Position numbers and translations under genes: made by a program
Notes under the pieces: generated by a model
The model's input: the letters and a program-made list of their open reading frames with translations, nothing else
The model's database searches: none
Told to the model about the DNA's origin: nothing
Part shown: one piece after another, positions 11,466 to 17,795 of the stretch
Layout: each line of letters begins with the position of its first letter
Position numbering within the stretch: the stretch's first letter is position 1
Virus record (IMG/VR): IMGVR_UViG_3300036939_000016
Span: 1-21,002 of that record
Length of the DNA stretch: 21,002 bases
Source of the DNA: a virus
Strand: one strand, 5' to 3'

Positions 11466-12231
11466 TATCCAGTATTTGACTTAAAGGGTTGCGGTCATTC
11501 TCCACCATCACTGAACCACTGGACTTAGGCACGTCCGGTGGCTTCTTGCTTGGGTCAGTTATCGGGTGTTGGGGCTTAGGGGTGATACCTAGCTCAGTGA
11601 GCTTACCCGCCTTACGTCCATCAATAGTTACCTCCCCAGCTTCGCTGACTTTAATAACCGAACTGGGTTTAAAGTTGAGTTCCGCTGCCTTCTTAGTGTC
11701 CTTAGTCAGCAGTGCCTTAACCTCTTTAGCATATTCCTCCCGCTCACGCTCACTGAGCTTAAGCACCTTACCACTCAATGAGTTATCTACCGGCTTAGGC
11801 GCTAGCTTAGGCACTGGATACACCGGGCACGGCACCAGTGACAGGTCAATGATGGCATGGGTCAGCACACCCCCAGTCATCAGCCTCCGGTTGACCTTCA
11901 TACTCAACAGCTTTACACGGTCTAGTGCTATGTCACCCCATTGGACTGTTATCACAGGGGTATCATTGACTTGTGACACCGGGAGGGTTAGAGCAATGAG
12001 CCATTTAAGCTCAGTGGTGACAGGCAAACCACGGTTGAACAAATGAACCTGCGGAAGCTCAATGGTGTTCTCTGAGTATTTATACTTTATAAGGGGGTTA
12101 GCCGTGTACAGCACCGGGAGCTTGCTAACCTCTTGCTTGTAGACCTCATCCAATGACTGAGCCATAGTGAGGTTTATAGTGGTGTTATCATCCAGTCGCT
12201 TAAGAGTCACTGGGATACTGGCTGTTACCAT
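11452..12231 (-). CDS. tail tube initiator / baseplate protein (CIS-tube type), 259 aa
   Basis: It lies directly after the tape measure gene (4-nt gap), where contractile systems carry a LysM-type tube-initiator or baseplate protein (XkdP, T4 gp53, Afp7). The middle fits that class: ENTIELPQVHLFNRGLPV, LKWLIALTLPVSQ, TPVITVQWGD, LDRVKLLSMKVNRRLMTGGV and IIDLSLVPCP. The second half is a charged helix (SEREREEYAKEVKALLTKDT) and a Pro/Lys/Asp-rich tail; I see no clear LysM domain. It probably joins tube to baseplate. Assignment rests on position and pattern, so a different baseplate part is possible. Confidence 0.55.
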   Translation of the reverse strand: MVTASIPVTLKRLDDNTTINLTMAQSLDEVYKQEVSKLPVLYTANPLIKYKYSENTIELPQVHLFNRGLPVTTELKWLIALTLPVSQVNDTPVITVQWGDIALDRVKLLSMKVNRRLMTGGVLTHAIIDLSLVPCPVYPVPKLAPKPVDNSLSGKVLKLSEREREEYAKEVKALLTKDTKKAAELNFKPSSVIKVSEAGEVTIDGRKAGKLTELGITPKPQHPITDPSKKPPDVPKSSGSVMVENDRNPLSQILDTSQG

Positions 12232-12235
12232 TGGC

Positions 12236-14080
12236 TTAGGTCAGTTGTTGGGTAAGGGTTCGGTCATATTCGGTTCTGAAGGCACTGATAACCATGTTCA
12301 CTAGCTCAGTGGGGTTAGCGGCATTGGCACCATTGATGTTTATGACTGGGTTAAATGCTGTCTGCTGTACCGTGCTGTTATTGTTTGACACCGTAGCGGG
12401 CGCTGGAAGAGGCTGTGAGCCACTGGGTTGAGCTAGTGGTAGAACTGATGGGTTAGCCGTGGTAGGGCTACTGGAGGCGCTAGCAGGTGCCTCACCGGGT
12501 TGTTGACCGGGTATGATAGACCTTAGTTTGTCAATGCCCGCCGCTACTGCATCCTTTACTGGTTCCGGTACTAGCTTACTCACTGCCTCCGGTGCCGATA
12601 CTCCGCCGCTAAATGGGTTAAGCTTCTCAATGAACCCTCTGACCCGGTTGTATCCATCCTCAAATATCTCACCGATGCGCTGCAACACTGACTTGATACG
12701 GTCTAGCACCGGGTCAACCAATGACTTGACATCTGACCACTTATCTGATACCCATTTAAACAGGTTGGAGAGGTCGCGGTTGAAGCCACTGCCTAACCCC
12801 TTCATCCCTCTACCTAGGTCATTGGTGGCAACTTGGAATACTCCACCCAGTAGCCCCATAAAGAAGCTAGTTCCGAACTTCGTTACTGCCATGATGACCG
12901 CTAGCCACAGGGCAGGGTCAAAGATGACCTCAGCTAGGAATATAGCTCCCTGCATCGCCACAGTACCAAAGAATGAACCCATGTTACTGCCGAAGCTTGC
13001 CCAGTCCACTGAGTTGATGAGACCGGTCACTGATGCCCCTAGCTGGTTTGCTACCTTGGATGGGTCAAAGGTTCTGATAAAGTCCCCTAACCCGGCAAAG
13101 TATGACCCCACAGACCCAATGAGATGACCGACTAAGTCCGTGGGACTAGTCCCGTTGAAGTCTTCAAGGGTTGCCTCAAAGCCCGTAACCCATGACCCAA
13201 TAAGGTCGAAGAAGTCTATCACCACGGTCATTGGGTCAAACGTCAAGCCTAGCTTACTGAGCAGCTTGTTAGCCGTGTTACCCATTGAGTCTATACGGCT
13301 CAGTAGGTCGGTGAAGGCATCCATAGCCGTCCTATCACCCCTAGACCTCACTGCCCGCATAAAGCCAAATGTGCCTATGTCCTGGTTAGTCAGGTTATCT
13401 TTCCAAGCTTGCAGGATGCTGTCAGCCGTGTTCTTTATCTCATTTATCATCTGGTCAGGGGTCAGTTGCTTGAGGACGGTCTCAAGTATTCTCTGCCTCT
13501 GAGCAGATGACATCTTCTTAAAGTCCTGAGTAGTCTTACCTATCTGGGTTAACCGCTCATTGACCTTCATCACAAACGCAGGGTTACGGTCATCAAAGCT
13601 TAACGGGTTCAATGACGCTAGCGTGTTACCAACGCTTAAGAACTGCTTCATGTAGTACGCGGTATCCTGTGCCTGAGTTCCGCTGGCTTGACCCAACAGC
13701 ACAGCCCTCTTAGATAGCTCAATGAGGTCGGTCTTAAACGTCTTGACCCCCAACTGGTCAGATAGGTCATAGTTCTTAGCAATGACCCCTTGGATGCTCT
13801 GAGCAAAGCTCTGGTAGTCCTTAGTCACCCCTGGTAACTCAGCGGCAACTTTAGCCAGCTCAACGTTGAGGTCTTTAGTGAAGCCCTTAGCATTCTCGAA
13901 GCTCATACCAGTGACCGCACTGAGAGACCCTGAGTTAGCTAAGAAGCTAGTCTGAAGCTTTATAGACTCCATCAGTTGACCCTGTAGACCACTGAAGGCT
14001 TTAGTAGCAAAGCCGGTGATGTTGGACACCACACCGCTTATCATATCATTGGCTACTAGGTCAACTAAGATGCTACTCAT
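12236..14080 (-). CDS. tail tape measure protein, 614 aa
   Basis: This protein sets tail length and is ejected through the tube. It has the usual features: helical, Gln/Lys/Ser-rich N-terminal half (about 1-290), hydrophobic central region at 365-418 (GAIFLAEVIF, LWLAVIMAV, FFMGLLGGVF), amphipathic helices at 430-490 and a Pro/Ser/Ala-rich, low-complexity stretch near 515-575. At about 1.5 angstroms per residue it predicts a tail of roughly 90 nm. The start ATG overlaps the stop of the frameshifted chaperone (ATGA), the standard arrangement of chaperone before tape measure. Confidence 0.9.
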   Translation of the reverse strand: MSSILVDLVANDMISGVVSNITGFATKAFSGLQGQLMESIKLQTSFLANSGSLSAVTGMSFENAKGFTKDLNVELAKVAAELPGVTKDYQSFAQSIQGVIAKNYDLSDQLGVKTFKTDLIELSKRAVLLGQASGTQAQDTAYYMKQFLSVGNTLASLNPLSFDDRNPAFVMKVNERLTQIGKTTQDFKKMSSAQRQRILETVLKQLTPDQMINEIKNTADSILQAWKDNLTNQDIGTFGFMRAVRSRGDRTAMDAFTDLLSRIDSMGNTANKLLSKLGLTFDPMTVVIDFFDLIGSWVTGFEATLEDFNGTSPTDLVGHLIGSVGSYFAGLGDFIRTFDPSKVANQLGASVTGLINSVDWASFGSNMGSFFGTVAMQGAIFLAEVIFDPALWLAVIMAVTKFGTSFFMGLLGGVFQVATNDLGRGMKGLGSGFNRDLSNLFKWVSDKWSDVKSLVDPVLDRIKSVLQRIGEIFEDGYNRVRGFIEKLNPFSGGVSAPEAVSKLVPEPVKDAVAAGIDKLRSIIPGQQPGEAPASASSSPTTANPSVLPLAQPSGSQPLPAPATVSNNNSTVQQTAFNPVININGANAANPTELVNMVISAFRTEYDRTLTQQLT

Positions 14081-14256
14081 TTGTTATCCGTCCACAGTTC
14101 CGCTATAACTTCAATGGTCTCTATGACATCCCATAACTCTAGGTCTTTATACTTAATGAGGTACCCATTGGCTAGGTTACCGCAAGCTTTAACCACGGCA
14201 ACCTTTAACTCATGGGTTGTGAAGCCACGACCATAGAAGTTATAAACCGGCTCATC
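14077..14256 (-). CDS. T-frame extension of the tail assembly chaperone (+1 frameshift product)
   Basis: An open frame that lacks its own start codon begins inside the end of the chaperone gene and runs to a TGA at 14077-14079 overlapping the tape measure ATG. It encodes 59 residues after the shift, DEPVYNFYGRGFTTHELKVA through to ELWTDNK, a compact helical domain. It is joined to the chaperone by reading CUG GGC AAA G GAU GAG instead of GGC AAA GGA UGA: tRNA-Lys on AAA can slip +1 onto AAG with full pairing. The fusion is 164 aa (105 + 59). Lambda G/GT and many other tails make such a pair, usually by -1; Mu by -2. A -2 shift would reach the same frame here but with poor re-pairing. Confidence 0.75.
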   Translation of the reverse strand, partial: DEPVYNFYGRGFTTHELKVAVVKACGNLANGYLIKYKDLELWDVIETIEVIAELWTDNK

Positions 14257-14572
14257 CTTTGCCCAGTTGACTGAAAGCTGGAAACAACCGGAGGGCTGAC
14301 CCTAACACCTCCACATCTTCACTATCGAGGTCAAGGAACTGGTCTAAGCTCATTGGGGTCTCAAGTAGCTGGCTTACCATGACGTACATGACCCTTAAGG
14401 CTGACAACGGCTGACCAGTCCTTTGAGCCTCACTGATGGCTGTATCAATGTTGTCTAAGTGCCTAGCCTTGACCGGGTTCATCACCACTCTCTGACCAGA
14501 GATAGGCAACTGTTCAATAATGACCTGTCTACGGTCATTCATCATTGGGACTGTCTGTTCTGATGTATCCAT
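14252..14572 (-). CDS. tail assembly chaperone (G-like), 106 aa
   Basis: Its place between tail tube and tape measure and its frameshift partner identify it as the short chaperone that coats the tape measure before the tube polymerises. It is a mixed helical protein (VKARHLDNIDTAISEAQRTG, SALRVMYVMVSQLLETPM, DQFLDLDSEDVEVLGSALRL) ending QLGKG. The ATG is preceded by AAGGTG. The stop UGA (14252-14254) lies two codons after the probable slip site AAA-G at 14257-14260. A GATAAATAAC stretch upstream may be a weak late promoter. Confidence 0.8.
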   Translation of the reverse strand: MDTSEQTVPMMNDRRQVIIEQLPISGQRVVMNPVKARHLDNIDTAISEAQRTGQPLSALRVMYVMVSQLLETPMSLDQFLDLDSEDVEVLGSALRLFPAFSQLGKG

Positions 14573-14602
14573 TGCTTTATCACCTTATAGTTATATAGTT
14601 AT

Positions 14603-15061
14603 TTATCGCTGAACGTTACCAACGGCTAGTTCTATTTCTAGAGTGGCACTGCCGGAACCATCCCTATCACCGGCACTGTTGCGGTCAAAGCGGACTATCT
14701 CGCAGTCTAGCAGGGTCAGTGGCTTGATGCCCGGTAGTGGTGTCCCTTGGATATTGGTTGACACTGCCATGATGGTAACCGTCAATAGCCCTCTCACCGG
14801 GTTCTGTAACCATTGGTCATAGAATGCCAGTAGCGGGTCGTCTTGGTCTCCAGTATTCTCAAAGTGCTTAGTCAGTGTGACGTTGGCATACTTGACATAG
14901 TCCGTGTATGTGCGGGTGATACCGGCTGTAGGGTCACTGACCTCAAAGGTACCATACTCATCCCGTGGTGCTGTGAACTTGTTAAACGTCACTGTAAGGG
15001 CATTGGCACCCTCACCCAACGTAGTAATAAACTGCTTCTGGCTCAGTGGTCTAATGGGCAT
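14603..15061 (-). CDS. tail tube protein, 152 aa
   Basis: Size, position directly downstream of the sheath gene and a beta-rich sequence (ANALTVTFNKFTAP, VKYANVTLTKHFENTGDQDD, NPVRGLLTVTIMAVS, LLDCEIVRFDRNSAGDRDGS, SATLEIELAVG) match T4 gp19 / P2 FII-type tube proteins, which stack as hexamers inside the sheath. The ATG is 33 nt from the sheath stop, with only a weak ribosome site (AGAG). The end TLEIELAVGNVQR is typical for the family. Confidence 0.85.
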   Translation of the reverse strand: MPIRPLSQKQFITTLGEGANALTVTFNKFTAPRDEYGTFEVSDPTAGITRTYTDYVKYANVTLTKHFENTGDQDDPLLAFYDQWLQNPVRGLLTVTIMAVSTNIQGTPLPGIKPLTLLDCEIVRFDRNSAGDRDGSGSATLEIELAVGNVQR

Positions 15062-15093
15062 TGTCTCTATGTTGCTATATAGCTATATGGTTA

Positions 15094-16608
15094 TCAAGCG
15101 TTGCCGTTGCTGTTGTCAGCACCATCGGGGATATCATCAGCGGGTGCCTCAGCGGATACATCCACAGTGAAGTTCTCACCCAGTGATGCCCGTCTGATGT
15201 TCACAATAAAGAACTCAAGCACAGGTGAGGGCTTGACATCAGCATCTAGGTTGAGGATACCGGACTCTAACCCATTGAATGAGTTGTTAGTCATATCACA
15301 CGTTACCCGGTATGCTTCATCAGGGGTCTGACCAAACAACCCACCGGCACGTCTAACATCCTCTAGGATGGCGCTAGCAGTGCCCTTAGCCCGTGCCATC
15401 ACTGTTCCATACCCGTTGATGGTCTTGAAGACAAAGCCCTTGAATGCGTTCTCAAGTGCCTTAGTACAGACGTTCAGAATGACCCGTGTAGTCACCCATT
15501 TATAGAATGGACTGGTTGAGACTGTTCTCACGCCCCAAATGACTGTACCTTGTCCGTTGGGTAACTGCCGACCTGGGTTAATACCGGCTGGATAGAGGCT
15601 ATCTTGCATGATGTCAGTGACATCGAACGTGAATGACTTGACCCCGTACAGTGGGAACTCGGTACCGGCTGGCGGCTCAACGAAACCCTCCTGCTGATAA
15701 CGTCTTAGCGTCAACCCAGCAACACCAGCACTCAATGGTACTTGGTTATCGTTCTCATCAATGGCATATGGCATATAGTACGCTAAGTGACCCCGTGGTG
15801 ACTGTAACTGACCTACCTCAGCCAATGCACCCGCGACAGTACCACCGGCTGTAGTACCATTGGCTACACCAGCACTACAGTCGGCATAGGCTACCCACTT
15901 ATACTTCCGGTCAGCGCAATGAGCTTCCATTGAGGTCGCAAGTAACTTCCGGTCATTGGCTACTGACCACCGCTGAAAGAACTCAGGGGCAATAAGGAAG
16001 CCTTGTCCCATATCCGACCGCATCACCGCCAACGCATCCAATACATCACCCAGCACGGGATAGGTATTTGTACTCACTGAGCCTAGAGTGACGTTAGACG
16101 ATACACTGACCGCAACGCCAGACGCATATCTCAATGTGGTACCTCGGATAGATGCAATAGTTGAGAGCTTACCGTTAACCTCATCTGCCAACCGCTCAAT
16201 GATGACGCTTGCTGTATCCCCAGTGACCGCTACCGTTGAGGCGGCATATCCATCAATGGTTACTGTGTAGGTGTTACCTACGGTTACTGTAGGAATGGTC
16301 AATGACCGCTCGGTTCTCACAGGGATGTTATAGAAGTAAAGCCCCTGCCCGTGTAACTGCTTAAAGTACAGCCTCACTGAGTTGATACTATATGAGGCTC
16401 CTAGCTGGTTATAGAAGTCACTAGGACTTGATACCAGTGTAAGCTTGCCGGATGTTTCAGGCTTCCCACCCGCATAACCTAGCATATAGACTCGGTTATG
16501 TGCCGGTAGACTGGCTGGGATAACCCCTACCGTGGTCTCAGTGGTATAGACCCCTGGTGTGTATACTTGACTACCTGCTACTGAGATGTTATCAGCCATA
16601 GTGACCAT
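15094..16608 (-). CDS. contractile tail sheath protein, 504 aa
   Basis: The start QVYTPGVYTTETTVGVIPA is the N-terminal strand-swap region found in sheath proteins (xPGVYxxE), and the C-terminal half contains INPGRQLPNGQGTVIWGVRT, KWVTTRVILNVCTKALENAF and FIVNIRRASLGENFTVDV, all family hallmarks. The middle (about 115-200) is a variable Thr/Val-rich surface domain. The tail TPADDIP-like end here reads APADDIPDGADNSNGN, acidic and disordered. It heads the minus-strand tail module. Two ATGs are possible, 16608 and 16599 (MADNISV); the first lies 4 nt from a GTATCAATAC motif. Neither has a Shine-Dalgarno sequence. Confidence 0.93.
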   Translation of the reverse strand: MVTMADNISVAGSQVYTPGVYTTETTVGVIPASLPAHNRVYMLGYAGGKPETSGKLTLVSSPSDFYNQLGASYSINSVRLYFKQLHGQGLYFYNIPVRTERSLTIPTVTVGNTYTVTIDGYAASTVAVTGDTASVIIERLADEVNGKLSTIASIRGTTLRYASGVAVSVSSNVTLGSVSTNTYPVLGDVLDALAVMRSDMGQGFLIAPEFFQRWSVANDRKLLATSMEAHCADRKYKWVAYADCSAGVANGTTAGGTVAGALAEVGQLQSPRGHLAYYMPYAIDENDNQVPLSAGVAGLTLRRYQQEGFVEPPAGTEFPLYGVKSFTFDVTDIMQDSLYPAGINPGRQLPNGQGTVIWGVRTVSTSPFYKWVTTRVILNVCTKALENAFKGFVFKTINGYGTVMARAKGTASAILEDVRRAGGLFGQTPDEAYRVTCDMTNNSFNGLESGILNLDADVKPSPVLEFFIVNIRRASLGENFTVDVSAEAPADDIPDGADNSNGNA

Positions 16609-16612
16609 AAGA

Positions 16613-16622
16613 GTATTGATAC
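16613..16622 (-). promoter_or_regulatory. GTATNNATAC motif before the sheath gene
   Basis: The minus strand reads ATAGGTATCAATACTCTTATG, less its first base: the same layout as before the hub and spike genes, with TATCAATA as core and the start codon 4 nt beyond the motif. It is the only promoter candidate for the main tail operon in this window. Confidence 0.45.
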
Positions 16623-16696
16623 CTATAGACTGTCACAGCTAGCGCTGTCCTCATTGGTGTAAGTCATTATGACATAAAAGATGTTAGAGAATATAG

Positions 16697-16725
16697 TTGA
16701 CATCACTGGTCAGACTTGCTACTAT
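16697..16725 (+). promoter_or_regulatory. strong sigma70-type promoter of the non-coding RNA/tRNA unit
   Basis: TTGACA (16697-16702), a 17-nt spacer and TACTAT (16720-16725). The upstream element GACATAAAAGATGT followed by ATAGTTGACA matches the promoter at 8975. Transcription would begin near 16732 and read into the tandem repeats and tRNA-Trp. Confidence 0.75.
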
Positions 16726-16761
16726 ATAAGAGTAAGAGACAGGGAGACAAGAGCCGGTTGT

Positions 16762-16810
16762 TGAGGTAGTGAGTAATAAGGGCGGGTTACACTGCATCCT
16801 TTCACACCCA
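16762..16810 (+). repeat. 49-nt structured repeat, copy A
   Basis: TGAGGTAGTGAGTAATAAGG at the 5' end and CATCCTTTCACACCCA at the 3' end flank a variable middle. GGT and GTGA (A bulged between them) pair with TCAC-ACC, and AAGG pairs with CCTT after a 5-nt bulge GTAAT. The result is an 11-bp bulged hairpin with a loop of about 16 nt. Copy B lies 110 nt downstream with 44 of 49 identical bases. Confidence 0.7.
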
Positions 16811-16871
16811 ACGCATAACTAGCAGTTAGTCAAGACTGACTCTTACAAACCTGGTTATCCTGGTTGACCGC

Positions 16872-16920
16872 TGAGGTAGTGAGTAATAAGGGAGGTTTAG
16901 GCTTCATCCTTTCACACCCA
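16872..16920 (+). repeat. 49-nt structured repeat, copy B
   Basis: Identical to copy A at both ends; all five differences fall in the 14-nt middle, which forms the hairpin loop. Constant stems and bulges with a changing loop suggest selection on RNA or DNA structure. The 61-nt interval shows no third copy, but GTGAGTAA recurs once more near 17018. Confidence 0.7.
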
Positions 16921-17122
16921 GTCAAGGTCAAACTAATGTTAACCATTTCTCAATGTTACATTCTTGTTTGTAGGGACTCAGACGCCGTTGAGGACTGAAA
17001 GCATCCGAGAGGGTGAGTAAACCTAGCGTTCTGAAAGGTCTACGAACTGGTCAACTACCCGCCTAATGGGTCAGGTTAATGAGCGAATGTTGATAGCTCA
17101 TTGGTCTGATACCAGAGGGCAA

Positions 17123-17165
17123 CATCTAACAGAGAAACGAGTCAACATAGGGACTCTGTTAGGTG
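17123..17165 (+). other. 12-bp stem with possible pseudoknot to the tRNA 3' end
   Basis: CATCTAACAGAG (17123-17134) pairs with CTCTGTTAGGTG (17154-17165), with one G-T pair. Its 19-nt loop contains AACGAGTCA (17136-17144), perfectly complementary over 9 bp to TGACTCGTT (17246-17254), which includes most of the 3' acceptor strand of the tRNA-Trp. The long-range pair and the tRNA acceptor stem exclude each other. Confidence 0.5.
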
Positions 17166-17180
17166 CGGTGGTTACCTCAT

Positions 17181-17252
17181 GGGTCAGAAATGCTCACGGT
17201 GAGCTATTAGCCTCCAAAGCTGATGGTTAGGGTTCGACCCCCTACTGACTCG
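17181..17252 (+). tRNA. tRNA-Trp (anticodon CCA)
   Basis: Folded by hand. Acceptor: GGGTCAG (17181-17187) with CTGACTC (17245-17251), 7 bp with one G-T. D arm: GCTC/GAGC with a short loop ACGGT. Anticodon arm: TTAGC/GCTGA (one G-T) with loop CTCCAAA, U33 present, anticodon CCA at 17214-17216. Variable loop TGGT. T arm: TAGGG/CCCTA with loop TTCGACC. Discriminator G73 (17252), a bacterial tryptophan identity base. The total is 72 nt. No CCA is encoded directly after it. Oddities are the short D loop, four bases instead of two between acceptor and D stem, and no U8. It may be a degenerate or specialised phage tRNA. CCA anticodon agrees with UGA being a stop here. Confidence 0.7.
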
Positions 17253-17280
17253 TTGTCCAATAACCTTATCTTATACATCA

Positions 17281-17547
17281 ATGAGTCAAGAGTGTTTACA
17301 GCTTATCTTCCAGTCCTTTGAGGGTGCCCCGTGGTCAGATGTACAGCCCAGTGACCATATCATCTTATTAGCACTGGCTGAGTCAATGTATGTAGAGCGG
17401 TCGGGTGTTCTGTACCCTATCACTGTCCGGTGTGGTGCCGGTGGTATCCCGAGAGACTCACTGCGGGCTAGGCAGTTATACCTAGAGAAGCACGGCTATC
17501 AGAACACCAGCATCTTGTCAACTCTAGAAGGCTATGAAATGGCATGA
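17281..17547 (+). CDS. hypothetical protein, paralog of 17544-17762, 88 aa
   Basis: Unrecognised. No ribosome site precedes the ATG; instead TTATACATCAATG resembles the motif-plus-start arrangement of the late genes. The C-terminal half, LYPITVRCGAGGIPRDSLRA and LYLEKHGY, aligns with the next protein (AYPIIVTRGNLPQGGYRSIK, YLESQGY). The N-terminus is acidic and helical. It overlaps the next gene by 4 nt (ATGA). It lies before the tail fibre genes, so a small structural or assembly role is possible. Confidence 0.6.
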   Translation: MSQECLQLIFQSFEGAPWSDVQPSDHIILLALAESMYVERSGVLYPITVRCGAGGIPRDSLRARQLYLEKHGYQNTSILSTLEGYEMA

Positions 17548-17762
17548 CTATTAAGTTAGGTTACAAAGTGGCACCTAATGCGGCAACCCTGCCAGTGAGT
17601 ACCAATGACCTGTTATTTATTAAGGAGAATGGTCAGGTCAGTGTTGCGATAGGTCAATATGCCTACCCCATCATTGTGACCCGTGGTAACTTACCTCAAG
17701 GCGGTTACCGGAGTATTAAGACCTATCTAGAGAGCCAAGGCTACAGGGTCATCATTGACTAG
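17544..17762 (+). CDS. hypothetical protein, paralog of 17281-17547, 72 aa
   Basis: It shares with its upstream neighbour a strand YPI-V, a Gly/Pro turn, an Arg-containing helix and the end YLExxGY. The preceding part is a beta hairpin (NDLLFIKENGQVSVAIGQYA). The ATGA overlap supports the start and translational coupling. The function is unknown; tandem duplication of a small domain is likely. Confidence 0.6.
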   Translation: MTIKLGYKVAPNAATLPVSTNDLLFIKENGQVSVAIGQYAYPIIVTRGNLPQGGYRSIKTYLESQGYRVIID

Positions 17763-17767
17763 TGACA

Positions 17768-17784
17768 GTCTATAGTATATAGAC
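17768..17784. promoter_or_regulatory. inverted repeat GTCTATA-n3-TATAGAC
   Basis: A perfect 7-bp inverted repeat with a 3-nt centre, 11 nt before the ATG at 17796. It contains TATAGT and TATATA, possible -10 boxes, and could be a promoter with an overlapping operator for the tail fibre operon. Confidence 0.35.
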
Positions 17785-17795
17785 ATAATAGGTCA

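Larger units (their letters stand above)
16732..17255 (+). ncRNA. structured non-coding RNA leading into tRNA-Trp
   Basis: No convincing coding frame exists between 16609 and 17280, yet a near-consensus promoter reads into it. The RNA would contain two 49-nt repeats, hairpins AGTCA/TGACT (about 16828-16841) and ACCC/GGGT (about 17058-17072), the pair ATGTTG/CAACAT (about 17087-17126), a 12-bp stem at 17123-17165 and a tRNA at its end. It may be a pre-tRNA with a long structured leader, or a regulatory RNA that shares a transcript with the tRNA. I could not match it to 6S, tmRNA, RNase P or a known riboswitch by eye. The ends are estimates. Confidence 0.5.

Noticed and set aside
12513-13127. 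204-aa plus-strand frame opposite the tape measure gene
   Set aside because: Antisense shadow of a clearly coding gene, no ribosome site, Ser/Pro/Leu-rich composition typical of reverse-strand frames. The same holds for plus-strand frames at 3642, 11489, 13140, 14843 and 15101.
16762-16920. CRISPR array
   Set aside because: Only two copies, 49 nt long with internal variation and a 61-nt interval; no third repeat and no cas genes. Hairpin geometry differs from CRISPR repeats.
16980-17020. 23S rRNA-like fragment (CTGAAAGCATC)
   Set aside because: An 11-nt match without the flanking complementary arms of the rRNA helix; likely chance.
17214-17216. UGA recoded as tryptophan
   Set aside because: The tRNA anticodon is CCA, which reads only UGG, and several genes end in UGA at sensible positions (for example ATGA overlaps).
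16960-17255. tmRNA or group I intron around the tRNA-like end
   Set aside because: The acceptor lacks the G3-U70 alanine identity of tmRNA, there is no tag-like frame, and the P4-P7 core sequences of group I introns are not seen.
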